Positions 1 to 11,071 of a stretch of 64,000 bases of DNA are shown here, piece after piece. Location of the stretch: the NCBI GenBank assembly GCA_037892935.1, contig JAYXKI010000018.1, forward strand, positions 744,001 to 808,000, written 5' to 3'. The first letter of the stretch is position 1, and every line of letters begins with the position of its first letter. Both the position numbers and the translations under genes were made by a program. This stretch comes from Phlebopus portentosus (lineage: Eukaryota > Basidiomycota > Agaricomycetes > Boletales > Boletinellaceae). The notes below the pieces were generated by a model. That model did no database searches. It saw only the letters and a list, made by a program, of their open reading frames with translations, and was not told where the DNA came from.

Positions 1-975
1 GACGAATGGCAGGAACGAAACAAAATTGGACACCATGACCAATACCACTCAGAGAAGCAACTCCCACACCAAAGCGTACAAGATGGGCAGATGAGAATAG
101 CGATATCGATATGCAAGACGAACAGGAGACAACAGAAGACACTCCTATGCATGATATAGAGCCACTAGACATCGAAAGGCTCAGAATGACCGATCAACCA
201 ATTACCCTCACTAGAAAGGAAGAGCTCACTGAAAAGCTAGAGCTAGACCTTAAACGAAATTGGTCACCAAGGAACCAAGTCTCACAACCACTGAACAAAG
301 CGAGTTCAGTATCACAGCAGTATTCGCAGCAGAAGGCAGCTGCAGAAGGATTACTCAGCACAGAGAAACGAGATTGGCGAAAACTCCTACCAAAGCAAAT
401 TGCAGACTATGTAGACGTATTTGATCCAGACAGATCAAGGAGGTTACCCAAGCATACGAAATGGGATATGGCGATAAACCTCAAGGAAGGAGTACCATTA
501 CCAAAACCAAGGCCTATTATCAAGCTCACACGAGAAGAGCAGGCAACACTCAATGCCTATGTCCAGGAATTATTGGACAAAGGATGGATCGAGAAGGTTC
601 ACCCACATGAACCATGTCCGGTAGCAGCACCAGTCTTCTTTGTTGGAAAGAAAGATGGAGGAGCACGAGCAGTAACCGATTACCGAGACATTAACGATGT
701 GACAGTATCAGATCCATACCCAATACTGATTATGAGCGTTCTACCAGAGAAACTGGAGAAAGGAAAATTCTTCTTTACCCTTGACATGCGACCAGGATAC
801 AACAACCTGAGAATTCGAGAAGGAGATGAATGGAAGGCAGCATTCCGAGTTGGCAATGCAGTCTACAAGCCGAAGGTCATGATGTTTGGAATGAAGAACT
901 CACCTGCAGTATTCCAACGATTCATGAATGACAACTTCGAATATTGGCTCAGAACAGAGGAGGCACTAAACTACC
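1..975 (+). pseudogene. Outer element pol, 5' part: linker and reverse transcriptase up to the YxDD motif
   Basis: The open frame runs through residues typical of a Ty3/gypsy reverse transcriptase. A VTDYRDIN block lies near 675-700, TLDMRPGYNN near 778-807, WKAAFR near 832-849, and FGMKNSPAVFQRFMN near 886-930. The frame reaches the two codons just before the catalytic aspartates and is then cut by the inner element at 975/976. The remaining RT continues in the same frame from 12526. Codons that follow position 975 belong to the inner LTR, so the apparent end near 1016 is not a real C-terminus. The N-terminal part of the polyprotein lies off the left edge. Confidence 0.9.
971..975. repeat. 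Left copy of 5-bp target site duplication (CTACC)
   Basis: CTACC directly precedes the TGTTAG start of the inner 5' LTR and recurs at 12521-12525 directly after the TAACA end of the 3' LTR. A 5-bp duplication is normal for Ty3/gypsy integrases. Removing the element and one copy rejoins the outer pol frame. Confidence 0.95.
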
Positions 976-1031
976 TGTTAGAAATTGCTTTAGTCAGCAG
1001 TATAGCGTGCACGTGACAGCATATAATCAAA

Positions 1032-1772
1032 ATGTTCACACAACAAGCGAGAACACTGGAAACTACATTAAAGAGAATAGTTAACCAAGGACGAGCCAGT
1101 CAATGGCCAGAAGTCAAGGACGACTGCGAGAAATGCAAACAAGCACAGCAGATAGGATGGGACATTTATTGTACAATAATCTCATCACTCTTGATGACAG
1201 AGGTATTAGCAATGAACTTCGACATACGAGGGACACATAGAGTATTTCCAGGATACGTTACTCAAGAAGGCATACAACAGCCTAATACGAATTATGTGAC
1301 ATTTGAACATATGGTAGCAGTATTCTCACATGACGAACGAGACTATCTAATGAACGCAGGAGTACAGATTAAATTCCCAAAGCGGAAGCATAAAGAAGAA
1401 TGTCAATTTATTCATATTAATATTGACATACCATACAGAAGGGGAGCTAATGAAATAGTATGACGTATAGCAGAAAATATGATAACTAGAGTTAAGGAAT
1501 TCATTAGACTCATTGATACAGAAGGAATATCAGTAATGGACAAACGAGTCACAGAGATATCAATGGAACACAGGATCAAGTTCGTGATTGGTCTAATTAA
1601 GATTCCAATGCCACCGGAAGAAGAATTCACAAGAATGACGACATATCTCCACAAGAGAAGCTTTCCGGTAGATGATAGAACGCCGGTGGGAAAAACCCCA
1701 GGACTTCCAGAAGAAGACATAGTACCCCACAGGCACCGAACCTCGGAAGCCATGGAGATCGACGATCACTGA
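1032..1772 (+). pseudogene. LTR-encoded reading frame, 5' LTR copy, interrupted
   Basis: This is the 5' LTR copy of the 246-codon frame that is intact at 11072-11812. It opens with the same ATG but meets TGA at codon 144 (1461-1463), where the 3' copy has CGA, a CpG-to-TpG change. Downstream the frame continues to the same final stop. A few other single-base differences alter residues. If the LTR frame is ever translated, this copy gives a truncated 143-residue product. Confidence 0.7.
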
Positions 1773-2272
1773 TAAGGAAAGTTAATCTAATCAGGAAGGT
1801 GATAAGAAGGGAAGCGATGCGTACACATCCACAGGAGTAGTAGAGGAGAGGAAAGCTTTTACAACTAGCTCAGGCAAAGTAGCAGCATCAGTCAGCCATC
1901 CGAGTCGGAAGAAGAACATAAGTCCTAACTCCAAGGAGAGAAGGCCATAGAACAGTAGAGAATAAACCAGTGGAGCTCAGAACCAGTACAGGCGCCAGCA
2001 GAATAGCTGAGGATAGTAAGTATGCACCAGAGAGTGCTAGTGTCATTAGACCATAACAGTAGAGCTCAGACATTGAAGTACACAGCAAGAAACTAGTAGA
2101 ACGAACTAGAACATACAGTACAATCGGAATTGACAAGGAATGCACGGAATTGACAAGGAAAGGGTGGAGCAAGTGGAGCACCTTGTAGAAGGCGCTGGAA
2201 GGTATACATGGTCAGTAGAAAGACTGAGGTAGATAGTTATAGTAGTAGCCTAGCATAGCCACACCTGTAGAG

Positions 2273-2280
2273 TATAAAAG
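2273..2280 (+). promoter_or_regulatory. TATA box of the 5' LTR
   Basis: TATAAAAG lies about 200 bp before the LTR end, in the position expected for the promoter driving the genomic retrotransposon RNA. The same box occurs in the 3' LTR at 12313-12320. No transcript data are available. Confidence 0.65.
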
Positions 2281-2503
2281 GAGGCCAAACGAGCCATCCT
2301 GAGTAGCAGTTCAATTCATCTCTCCAAATGCCCCTCAAGCGAGTTGGAGCTTTCTCTCATACAAACACTAGTCTGATACTTGTCCTTGCCTGATTCTTTG
2401 ACATCGCTTATCAATCAGCAGTGTGAGACACTTGCTTCAGTAGTAAGCCATATATTACTCTTCTTACTCTGATTCTAACATTTGAATTGAACTCCAAACC
2501 TGA

Positions 2504-3309
2504 TACGCACCTCTAGCCAATCCGATCTACTATTGGTTAGTAGCTCTGGTTCTTCAGGGGGTCAACCGAACTAACAAACTGGATTTACAAGAACGACGTG
2601 AGCAGTTTAAAGAAAGTTTAAACTTCCACATCGTAGTTATCAACGAATTAACCACTTTACACGCGGAACAAGAAGTATCTATCAATACTACTAGGAACAA
2701 AAGTAGTAAGATTCTTGACATCATCGACTTAGCATTCTTTCAGTATTTTGACCAGTACGTCGCAGTGGCCCAAGAAGTACTCAGAGTTGTAACTGAAGTA
2801 CAGCAATTCCTTTTGGAAACAGGACACCTAATTCCTGCCCATCCAATCTATAACGGCATCCCAGTAACAGACGAAGAGTTTGGGAAGAGCATTTCCAAAT
2901 ACCGATACGCGATTTACGGGACATTCCAACATAAGAATTGTTTACATCAAGCCCTAACTTACTTGATTAAAGGAGACTACTGGAAATTAAAAGTAAGATA
3001 CTAAAACTTTACAGAACTGAAAAATACTAACCAAGTGTTTAGTGGATTACGCGACGATTTACCTTTGGTTCTTTTGCATTGCCACCGGAATACTCATTGC
3101 CTTCGGACGAAGCTTGGTTCCAACAGATCCTAGCGGGGATGCTATTGGAAGACTTGCCTGGTACATATACGAGAGGACGGAACGGTTACAGGAAGGTTTC
3201 AAGGAGGGAGTCGAGGCAATCACCAAGCTCAAGGACACGATCAAGGAATATCGGCGGAGGCAGGAACAGATCACGGCAATCGAAAGTGCATTTCACAACC
3301 AAGCCATAG
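2504..3309 (+). CDS. Upstream accessory frame of inner element, candidate two-exon gene (no ATG found)
   Basis: A frame free of stops runs from 2504 to 2992. A good intron follows: donor GTAAGA at 2993, branch-like TACTAAC near 3025-3031, acceptor TTTAG ending at 3042 (50 bp). Joining the exons keeps the frame open to the stop at 3307-3309. The second exon encodes an Arg/Ser-rich tail in a frame different from the one that encodes the 3042-3887 protein, so the two overlap. I see no ATG in exon 1, so the start may lie in a leader exon or this may be a decayed gene. It resembles no family I recognise. Its position before gag suggests an accessory or gag-like role, which is inference. Confidence 0.35.
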
Positions 3310-3887
3310 TAAAGTTACAACGCTTGGAAGAAGACGTCAGGAGGGGTAACGAAGCAGCAGAAGAGAACAACGAAGAAATTACGAGGGCATTAACACACAT
3401 TGAAAACACCCTTGTACAGCTATCGGAAGTCGTAGCAAGAATACCAGGGCCAAGGATCAGACAGCAGAGAGGAAGACGAACAGGAGGAGCACCAAGCGGA
3501 TATAGCGCAGACAGGTACCCATATCCTCCACACTCTTCGGAATCAGAAAGTAGCTCATCAAGCTATAGATCAGCTTCATCGAGCATTCCACCAATGACGA
3601 CCCTGTTCAACGATTACTCAGGGAACCATAGTCGACACCCAGATTCTCCGCCAGAGTCAGATGCAGATGAAGAAAGCGTAGTAGGTAGCCCAAGACAGAA
3701 CATCCCAGTCATAAACGATTTAACGCTACCACTCAGACCGGCTTCAGAGGCTTCAGGAGAACTCGGAGAACCTGATCAGGGAAATACTAATCCAGAGACG
3801 ATAGAGGTAGGCACTCAAATTAATACATTTGAGTTATCCTCTAATAATTCCGATAGCCCAACCTCCTCCATCTCGGAGTCGGATTAG
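3042..3887 (+). CDS. Accessory frame with N-terminal hydrophobic segment, coiled coil and Ser-rich tail
   Basis: The frame is open for about 281 codons between the leader and gag. Near its N-terminus is a hydrophobic stretch (LWFFCIATGILIAF), then a charged heptad-rich helical region of about 90 residues likely to form a coiled coil, then an Arg/Gly patch and a Ser/Asp/Glu-rich C-terminal half. There is no ATG at its beginning (GTG at 3042; a stop lies at 3018-3020), so translation must start by splicing, by frameshifting or at a lost ATG. It overlaps 2504-3309 in a different frame. The architecture suggests a self-associating, possibly membrane-tethered structural protein. No family was recognised. 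Confidence 0.45.
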   Translation: MDYATIYLWFFCIATGILIAFGRSLVPTDPSGDAIGRLAWYIYERTERLQEGFKEGVEAITKLKDTIKEYRRRQEQITAIESAFHNQAIVKLQRLEEDVRRGNEAAEENNEEITRALTHIENTLVQLSEVVARIPGPRIRQQRGRRTGGAPSGYSADRYPYPPHSSESESSSSSYRSASSSIPPMTTLFNDYSGNHSRHPDSPPESDADEESVVGSPRQNIPVINDLTLPLRPASEASGELGEPDQGNTNPETIEVGTQINTFELSSNNSDSPTSSISESD

Positions 3888-3974
3888 GGACACCAAGAAT
3901 AAATGGGTTTAGTAGTCAGGAACTATTAGAACAGATAGAAGACCTTTTTGAGACCTCTGTAACAATATAATAAT

Positions 3975-4898
3975 ATGGCGGCAAACCCAAATCCAAACCC
4001 AATTGGGAATATTATTAAGGCACCGACATTTAAAGGAACAAGTAAAGAAGATGTTGAAGCATTCCTCACACAAATGGACTTGCGGTTTGATGCGAATAAC
4101 ATCACAGGAGACGCAGATAAAACAAAAGTGGTATGTCAATGCTTAAAAGGAAATGCATCAGTGTGGATAGCGCCACATGTTCAAAGTCGTGGTGTAGCAG
4201 GATTAGTGGGAACCGCAGCAGGTGCCTGGCCAAATTATGAAGCCTTTAAAGGGTTCCTAAGAGCTCAACATGGAAAGCATTATGATGTAACAGAAGATGC
4301 GGTAAAGAAAATACATAACATCCGACAAGGGAGAGCATCCATATTAGATTATAATATGGAATTTGATCGAATATCAGCATACCTCCCACCAGACTACAAC
4401 GCAGTAGTGCGAAAGTCCATGTATAAATCAGGATTACGAGAGACAATCCTAGCAAGATTAACAGCCCAACCAGGGAGCCAGGCATGGGACCTGGAGACAT
4501 GGATGAGAAATGCAAAAGATAGCGAAGCAGGCTTAGCATTTTCAAGAACAATACATGGAGTGCATTTGCCACAATATGGAGCAAATGCAAAACCATCGTT
4601 TGTACCAGACTATACACCGATGGAGGTAGACGTCAGACGAGTCAAGAAACCACAAGGAAGTTTTAATAAAGGATCTATCAAGTGTTACAATTGTGGTACA
4701 CTAGGACATTTCGCTAGGGACTGCAGAAAACAGACAAGTAGACCTTCGGGAAGAAATCAAGGGAAAACCTGAGGAAGGGCGAAAGGGTCAAGATTTAAGC
4801 GCCGAGAATTAGACGTCAATGAAGAAGAGGATGAAGAAGGCCTCAGTGAGCAAGGCGCAGACCAAAGTGAAGCTCAACGCCAACCTGAGGATTTTTAA
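3975..4898 (+). pseudogene. Inner element Gag with CCHC zinc knuckle, one in-frame TGA
   Basis: The frame starts at an ATG and encodes a Gag-like capsid domain of the retrotransposon Gag family, then one zinc knuckle CYNCGTLGHFARDC (C-x2-C-x4-H-x4-C) near 4684-4725, which binds RNA. A TGA at 4770-4772 stops the frame after 265 residues. The same frame continues for about 41 more basic then acidic codons to a TAA at 4896-4898, exactly where the pol frame opens. The TGA is preceded by C and is one CpG transition from CGA, so I read it as decay and the TAA as the original end. It lies after the accessory frames and before pol. Confidence 0.85.
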
Positions 4899-7800
4899 GA
4901 GCCACTCTCAGAATATCGGCGGATGAGAGTGGAGATGGAGTGGATTCAGAGGAAAAGAAGAATAGTAAAAATAATACTTCTATTAATCCACAAGTATCAC
5001 GCCGATGGACGACAGTACACCCTAGTTCCAACCAACCAAAATTGAAGATCTATCTTACTCAAGGGGAAAAGAGGCGCATTCCAATAATTGCATTAATGGA
5101 TTCTGGATCAGGAATCACTACAATTAGTCCTAATACAGTCAAACAATTAGGACTAAAAACAGTACCTAGACAGGGGAATGCAAGTATAGTAAATGCAGAT
5201 GGATCAACAACAGCGGGTGGATGGAAAGAGAGTGTACGGGCGTGGATAGATACAGGAGTAAGCACAGGAAATATGGAAATTGCAGTGTTACAGACTAACA
5301 ATGATCGGTTTATCCTAGGACATGATTGGATAACTCGATACAAACCCAACATTAATTTTCAAACAGGACAAATCAGTACCCAATATGGGAAAACACAGAT
5401 TGAAGGTACGCAATATCTAAATCGGAACTATAGACGATACAGGAATAAGAAGAAAGGAAGAAAAATAGAGCAACAAACGCGATGGGACTACTCGCAAAGC
5501 TGTATCGATTCCGATTCGGATGAAGAGGAAGACAAAATAAATATACTACTCCCATCTATCATATCACAGAGCAAGGGTAAAAGCAGTACTGTGGTAAGTC
5601 AAAAGACCAAACCCCTGATAGCACCAATTATAGTACCACGAGCACCAACACCCCCAGCACCAGTACAAGCTATGGCATCACTAAGACCACCAACTCCTCC
5701 ACAACCGACACCACCTGTAGCGCCACCCAGACAACCAACTCCTCCAGCTCCAGAACAGACTATGCAAGAACCAATGAAATCAAAAAGAACGTTCACGGCA
5801 TGGAATAAAGTCTATAAGGTAAGTACAAGCGTAAATCTGGACAATGCTACAGAAGCAATGGAGGCAAGGTTCAAACAAGACTTTGAAATAGCAACAAGTT
5901 TCAACAAAATGACCAAGAAGGTGCCGAATCAAATATTCTATGGAATAGATGGAGGAAAATACCATTGGAGAGATGAGCAACTTGTACCAGTAATGCTACC
6001 CTCAATAATACAATCTACATCAGGAGGAAGTGAGGGAAGCCAAAAACGAATACCAAAGCGAGTTGGAACAGCAGGATATCAATCGCCAAGAGTGGATCCT
6101 AGCACATTGTTCCCATCAGGGTCGTCCGGACAGCAAGATCAAGGCAACATATTTCGACAGAGTCTGTTTGTCGAAGAACTCAGTGGGAGCAGCTGTCACC
6201 CAAATGAGAGATTCAAGCAGTCAATAAATCAAGCATATACCGAGAAGAAGGGTAAAAGAAACTCGGTAAGAAGTAAATCTAACGTGGGAATAAAAACTGA
6301 TCCGCTTTTTCCACTGGAAAAAGCGTTGCACCCCAATAAGGAAAGAAATTCCCGCAGTAAGGAAGTTAGCACAGTAATGCCAGAATCAGAAGAAGATATG
6401 AAAGTACGCAAGAAATTAACCAAATATAGCAGTATAGCACAAAAGTACTCCCAAGAGAAAGCAGCTAAAGAAGGAAGAACTGATACTGGAAGTAAGGAAT
6501 GGAAAGAATTAGTACCGCGAGAACTGTGGGAGTTTGAAGATAGGTTCAGCGCAGAACAGGCAAAGAGACTACCCAAACATACCCAATGGGATATGAAAAT
6601 AGAGTTTAAAGAAGGAGTTGAATTGCCAAAGAAACGAGCAATCTATTCACTAACACAGTTAGAACAAGAAGCGGTAAAAGAATTCATTAAAGAAAACCTG
6701 GATAAAGGATGGATACAACGATCAAGATCACAAATAGCAGCCCCAGTATTCTTTGTGGGAAAGAAAGATGCAGGAGCAAGAATGGTAATAGATTACCGAG
6801 AGGTAAACAAGATATGCAAAGTAGATCCTTTCCCCATACCAATAATGCATACACTACCAGATGGACTAGCAAAAGCTAAAATCTTTACCACTCTAGATAT
6901 GAGAGCAGGATACAACAACATCAGAATTGCAAGAGGAGATGAATGGAAAGCCGCCTTCCGAACACATCAAGGAGTATTTGAACCATCAGTCATGCAATTT
7001 GGAATGATGAACTCCCCTGCCGTCTTTCAACGAGCAATGAATGAGCTATTTGAAGACATGATAGGAGCTGGAGTAGTAATATACTTAGACAATATTATTA
7101 TCTATGCCCAAACAGAAGGAGAATTACTGATACTAACGAAGAGAGTTATGCAAAAATTGCGAGAAGCAGATTTTTATTTAAAACCAGAAAAATGCTATTT
7201 CAACAAGAGAGAATTAGATTATCTAGGATTTTTGGTAAATGACGAAGGACTAAAGATGGATCCATATAAAGTCAAGGCAATACAAGAATGGCCAGATTTA
7301 ATGAGTAAACGAGACATCAGACGCTTCATTGGATTCGCAAATTTTTACAGGAAATTCATTAAAGATTACTCGGCCATAGTACGACCCCTAACAAGCCTGC
7401 AATCAAAGAAAAAGATGTTTACATGGGGAGAAAAGCAACAAGAAGCCTTCAAGAAATTAAAAGAAGCATTTACCACAGGACCAATACTAGTATGACCTGA
7501 CTATGAGAAACAGTTTATAATAGAAACTGACGCGTCTGATGTAGCAATGGGAGCAGTTCTATCACAAGAAAAGAAAGACGGAAAACTTTACCCAATAGCA
7601 TATTGGTCAGGAACGTTCACTGCGACAGAACGAAATTATTCAGTGGGAGATAAGGAGTTATATGCTATAATTAAGGCATTCGAAGTCTGGAGACACCATT
7701 TGGAAGGAGCAAAACACGAAATAAGGGTAATATCAGACCAAGCAAACTTAAGAATGTTCATGACAGCAAGGAAACTAAATCGAAGACAAGCAAGATGGGC

Positions 7801-9484
7801 AACTGAGCTAAGCCGATATAATTTCAAGATAGAATATCGACCAGGAAGAGCAAACAGTAGAGCAGATGCCTTGTCCAGACGATCAGATTATGAACTAACA
7901 GAAGAAGATAACAAAGACGTAGTAGTATTACCTGAAGAAGTGTTCATTGGAAGGAATGCCAGAACGATAGAACTAATAGAAAATACTATCATGGACCAGA
8001 TAAAAGAAGGATATCGCAAAGAAGGGATAGAAATCGAAGGAGAACACTATGAGAAAAGTGGCAACTACTATTACTATAAAGGGAAAATAGTAGTACCACC
8101 AATCAATAGTTTAAAGGAGGATATTGTAAGAATCCACCACGATTCACCAAGTGCAGGACATCCAGGACCAGAGGTAACAATCGACCTAATCAAAAGAGAT
8201 TATTATTGGCCGAAAATGGAACAATGGATTACAGAATATGTACAATCCTGCGACAAATGCCAAAGGACAAAGGCGAGAAGAGGAAAAACACAACCTCCAC
8301 TACAACCACTTGAAATACCAGAACAACCATGGGAACACATTACAGCGGATTTTATTACAGGAGTACCCATGACTGATTCAGGATATAATGCAATATTAAC
8401 AGTAGTGGACAGATTTTCGAAATATGCGACCTTCATTCCATGCAAAGAAACAACAGACTCCCAAGAAACAGCAAGACTGTTTGTAAATGAAATATATGCA
8501 ATACATGGGATGCCCAAAAAGATCACCACGGACCGAGGTCCGCAATTTACCAGTAAGTTTACCCTAGCTGTCTACCAAATGATAGGAATTATGCCAGCAT
8601 TAAGCACGGCATACCATCCTCAAACTGATGGGCAGTCTGAACGAGTTGATCAGGAACTTGAACAGTACCTAAGGTGTTATGTTGATTATCAACAAACGAA
8701 CTGGGACCAATATTTACGACTGGCACAATTTGCGTACAATAACAAGCGGCATAGTACAACAAAACAGTCACCATTTTATTTGATCTATGGACGGCACCCA
8801 CGAATGGAGTTCATAATGACCAAGTCGAATACTGAAGGAGCGATGGAGTACATACAGAGACAGCGAGCAGCACAAGAAACAGCTATAAAAGCAATAGAAC
8901 AAGCTCAAGAACAGATGAAGAGATATGAAGATAAACATCGAGGAAAGAAACCAGAATTCGAAATTGGAGATAAAGTCTTAATAGATGCAAAGAATATAGA
9001 CTTATTAACGCCAACACGGAAGCTTGCAGTACGCAACCTAGGGCCGTACAAGATAATAAAGAAACATGGCGAACTCAATTATGAACTCGAACTACCAAAA
9101 GGAATGAGAATATATCCAGTATTCTATGCAGGAGTATTAATCCCATACAAAGAGAAAGAATATCCCAAAAGGCAGATTCCGACCAACCCAGACCCAATTG
9201 TAATAGGAGATGAATTACAATTTGAAGTGGAAAACATACTCGATGTCAAGAAATCAAGAGAAACCTACAAGTACCTAATCAAATGGACAGGATATAGCGA
9301 TGCAGATAATACTTGGGAAATATGGAGTGATGACTTAGCAGGATCAGCTGAAGCAATTAGAGAATTCCATATGAAATACCCAAGCAAACCAAAACCAGCG
9401 ACCTTGGACCAATGGCTTAAGCAATGGCTCCCAAAACCAAAGAAGGAAAGAATTAGAGCAATAAGGACAATCAAAGACTTGTAG
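4889..9484 (+). pseudogene. Inner element Pol: protease, RT, RNase H, integrase, chromodomain; inactivated
   Basis: The domains run in Ty3/gypsy order. The aspartic protease has a LMDSGSG active site (Asp codon 5099-5101). The RT (about 6700-7310) has VIDYREVN, TLDMRAGYNN and the catalytic box reading YLDN, where YxDD is expected (Asn codon 7091-7093). The RNase H begins ETDASD near 7530. The integrase zinc finger (H-x-H and CDKC) lies near 8140-8265, with the DDE core residues in TADF, TDRG and a later QSER/E block (8347-8660). A chromodomain (YLIKWTGY, NTWE) lies at about 9225-9380 and in this class targets integration to modified histones. An in-frame TGA at 7493-7495 separates RT from RNase H. 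Expression needs a -1 shift from gag. Two lesions make it non-functional. Confidence 0.93.
4892..4898 (+). promoter_or_regulatory. Candidate -1 frameshift site at gag end (TTTTTAA)
   Basis: Five T residues precede the gag TAA stop. The pol frame is the -1 frame and is closed by TGA at 4886-4888, so gag and pol overlap by only about 10 nt here. A Phe tRNA on UUU could slip back one base onto another UUU. This is a plausible programmed -1 site but not a textbook heptamer with a pseudoknot. I did not find a strong downstream structure. Confidence 0.45.
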
Positions 9485-10183
9485 AAGATGGCGTCCGCAA
9501 TGACGTTAAACTACGACTTCCTTAGAGTACAGGTGCAGGAAGTATAAAAATAGGTCACCTAATACTCCGAAATGAGTATAAACTACCCCTTAGAATATTG
9601 TTATGAATTAATATTAGGGGAAAAGTACGATAAGGTGACAGTCTAGAAACCTAGACTTAATTTAGCTGGCGACATGGGGTGCATCTTTACGGACTGAGGA
9701 AGGCCAATAGTAATTGTTATAACTTCTAATCCACGGAGTTATGGACGAAGCCAACTCTAAGGAAGCATGGACCCCCTTTAGAGGATGGTAGTTAACTAAC
9801 TGCTATTCCCTCTATGGGATTCGTTTCCTTGGACAAGGATACAGTTACTACAAGCGGTAAGAGCTCGAGGCCACGTAAAGAAGTAATAGCAACCTGCCGA
9901 AAAGGTACAGCGCATGATGTCAGGGTAGGATACTCCAGAGTCATGAAGCCAAGGCCCACCAGAAGGAATAATCCCTTCCTACGAGATTAGTGAGGAGGTC
10001 TATCCAATAACTTTTCCGAAAAAGGGAAGATCTGAAGGTCACCAGATCTGTTGGAAGCCGACACGTAATAAGGCTTTATTTAGAAATGAATGTACATGAT
10101 CACGAGGTTGACAAAGAAGCATATAAGGAGAACTAAAGCGAAAACAGTTCATCCAACAACTCTTCCTCACTCATCCACCATCA
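9485..10183 (+). other. Noncoding, hairpin-rich block after pol
   Basis: No credible gene is seen in these 700 bases. Several inverted repeats are visible. GTCACCT (9554-9560) pairs with AGGTGAC (9633-9639), enclosing a second stem formed by CCCCT near 9586 and AGGGG near 9616. AGATCTG (10028-10034) pairs with CAGATCT (10043-10049). Their role is unknown. Confidence 0.4.
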
Positions 10184-10453
10184 ATGGCTCCTAATCGTCG
10201 TAACCAACGCCGCAACCAACGCCAGGGCCCCTACCAGAAGCCCAAGCGCTACATCATCCCTTGGAACGATGTCAGAGCCCATCCGACTTTTGACCCGAAT
10301 GATGTAATCACAGCGAAGGACAGAAGAGGAAACTGGCAGATGGTTAAATATAATGGGCGGAAGATTGAGCCGGTTATTATTAAGGACGAGGAACTTGAGC
10401 GCGAAATCAAAGAAGAAGAAACCGATCACGAGATTAAGCAAGAAGAAGATTAG
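10184..10453 (+). CDS. Small basic/acidic accessory protein downstream of pol (89 aa)
   Basis: An ATG-started frame sits about 700 bp after pol on the same strand. The first 25 residues are rich in Arg, Asn and Gln (RRNQRRNQRQ), which suggests nucleic-acid binding. A short middle with aromatic residues follows, and the last 25 residues are Glu/Lys-rich. There is no recognised domain. It could be translated from a subgenomic or spliced RNA, since pol lies far upstream. The frame is unbroken in an element whose pol is broken, but at 89 codons chance openness cannot be excluded. Confidence 0.5.
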   Translation: MAPNRRNQRRNQRQGPYQKPKRYIIPWNDVRAHPTFDPNDVITAKDRRGNWQMVKYNGRKIEPVIIKDEELEREIKEEETDHEIKQEED

Positions 10454-10598
10454 ATAGGTACGTCATAAAACATACTAAGGAATAAATTCCCATGCTCACA
10501 AGACATAAGTAGCATGTCGCGGCGATGCCGCTCCTTTCTTAGTTACTACCACTATCAAACCTTACTCGCACGTCATAAACATCAAGCAAATTCTCATC

Positions 10599-10866
10599 AT
10601 GTTCGCTACTATTGACGCCGCATTCCTCATCATCGCTGCCGCCGCTATAATAGCCTTTGCGAATTTAGGCTTATTCATTTACTTCAAATATAGAAAAACA
10701 GTGAGTTTATTTTAATTAAATCAAAAATTTATTAAATAATTCTCATTAGACAACGCCGATGACCGACACCGACGTCGAAGTCGAGCTAGAAGTAATAAGA
10801 GCGGGGCAAAGAGAAGAAATTAGACCGCCATCACCCATTTATTTTAGAGGTGGTCAAGCTATTTAA
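10599..10866 (+). CDS. Small two-exon single-pass membrane protein of the inner element (72 aa)
   Basis: Exon 1 (10599-10700) starts with ATG and encodes 34 residues, mostly one hydrophobic helix of Ala, Ile, Leu and Phe, followed by a basic stop-transfer patch (KYRK). A 49-bp AT-rich intron (10701-10749) has donor GTGAGT and acceptor TTAG. Exon 2 (10750-10866) continues in phase 0 with 38 acidic/polar residues to TAA. Without splicing the frame stops five codons after the donor. Length, topology and location (between pol and 3' LTR) parallel the minus-strand frame at 16768-17094 in the outer element. The function is unknown. An envelope-like or other membrane accessory role is speculation. 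Confidence 0.55.
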
Positions 10867-11007
10867 TGCGCGATGAAAATTTGTGAATAAAATTTAAATC
10901 TTTCTCTGAAATTGGAAACTTGAGAAATAAGATTTAAAATCAAGAATCTTACTAAACTAAAGCAAAATAGAAGAAAATTCTCCTTTTAGTCCGATTTTCA
11001 TCCTAGT

Positions 11008-11015
11008 AAGGGGAA
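11008..11015 (+). promoter_or_regulatory. Polypurine tract of the inner element
   Basis: AAGGGGAA directly precedes the 3' LTR, where plus-strand DNA synthesis of LTR retrotransposons is primed. Confidence 0.75.
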
Positions 11016-11071
11016 TGTTAGAAATTGCTTTAGTCAGCAGTATAGCGTGCACGTGACAGCATATAATCAAA

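Larger units (their letters stand above)
976..2480 (+). repeat. Inner element 5' LTR (1505 bp)
   Basis: The LTR starts TGTTAGAAATTGC and ends GATTCTAACA, with a 6-bp terminal inverted repeat TGTTAG/CTAACA. It contains a reading frame that is intact in the other LTR copy and a TATAAAAG box at 2273-2280. Ten of the thirteen differences from the 3' LTR are at CpG sites. Confidence 0.96.

Noticed and set aside
1888..2181. Minus-strand frame of 97 codons present in both LTR copies (also 11928-12221)
   Set aside because: It is conserved only because the LTRs are 99% identical. It is Leu/Ser-rich with no start context and overlaps U3/promoter sequence.
4770..4772. TGA as a programmed readthrough codon between Gag and the rest
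   Set aside because: The pol frame is -1 relative to gag and the extended gag ends at TAA in the T-run, so readthrough alone would not reach pol. CpG decay explains the TGA.
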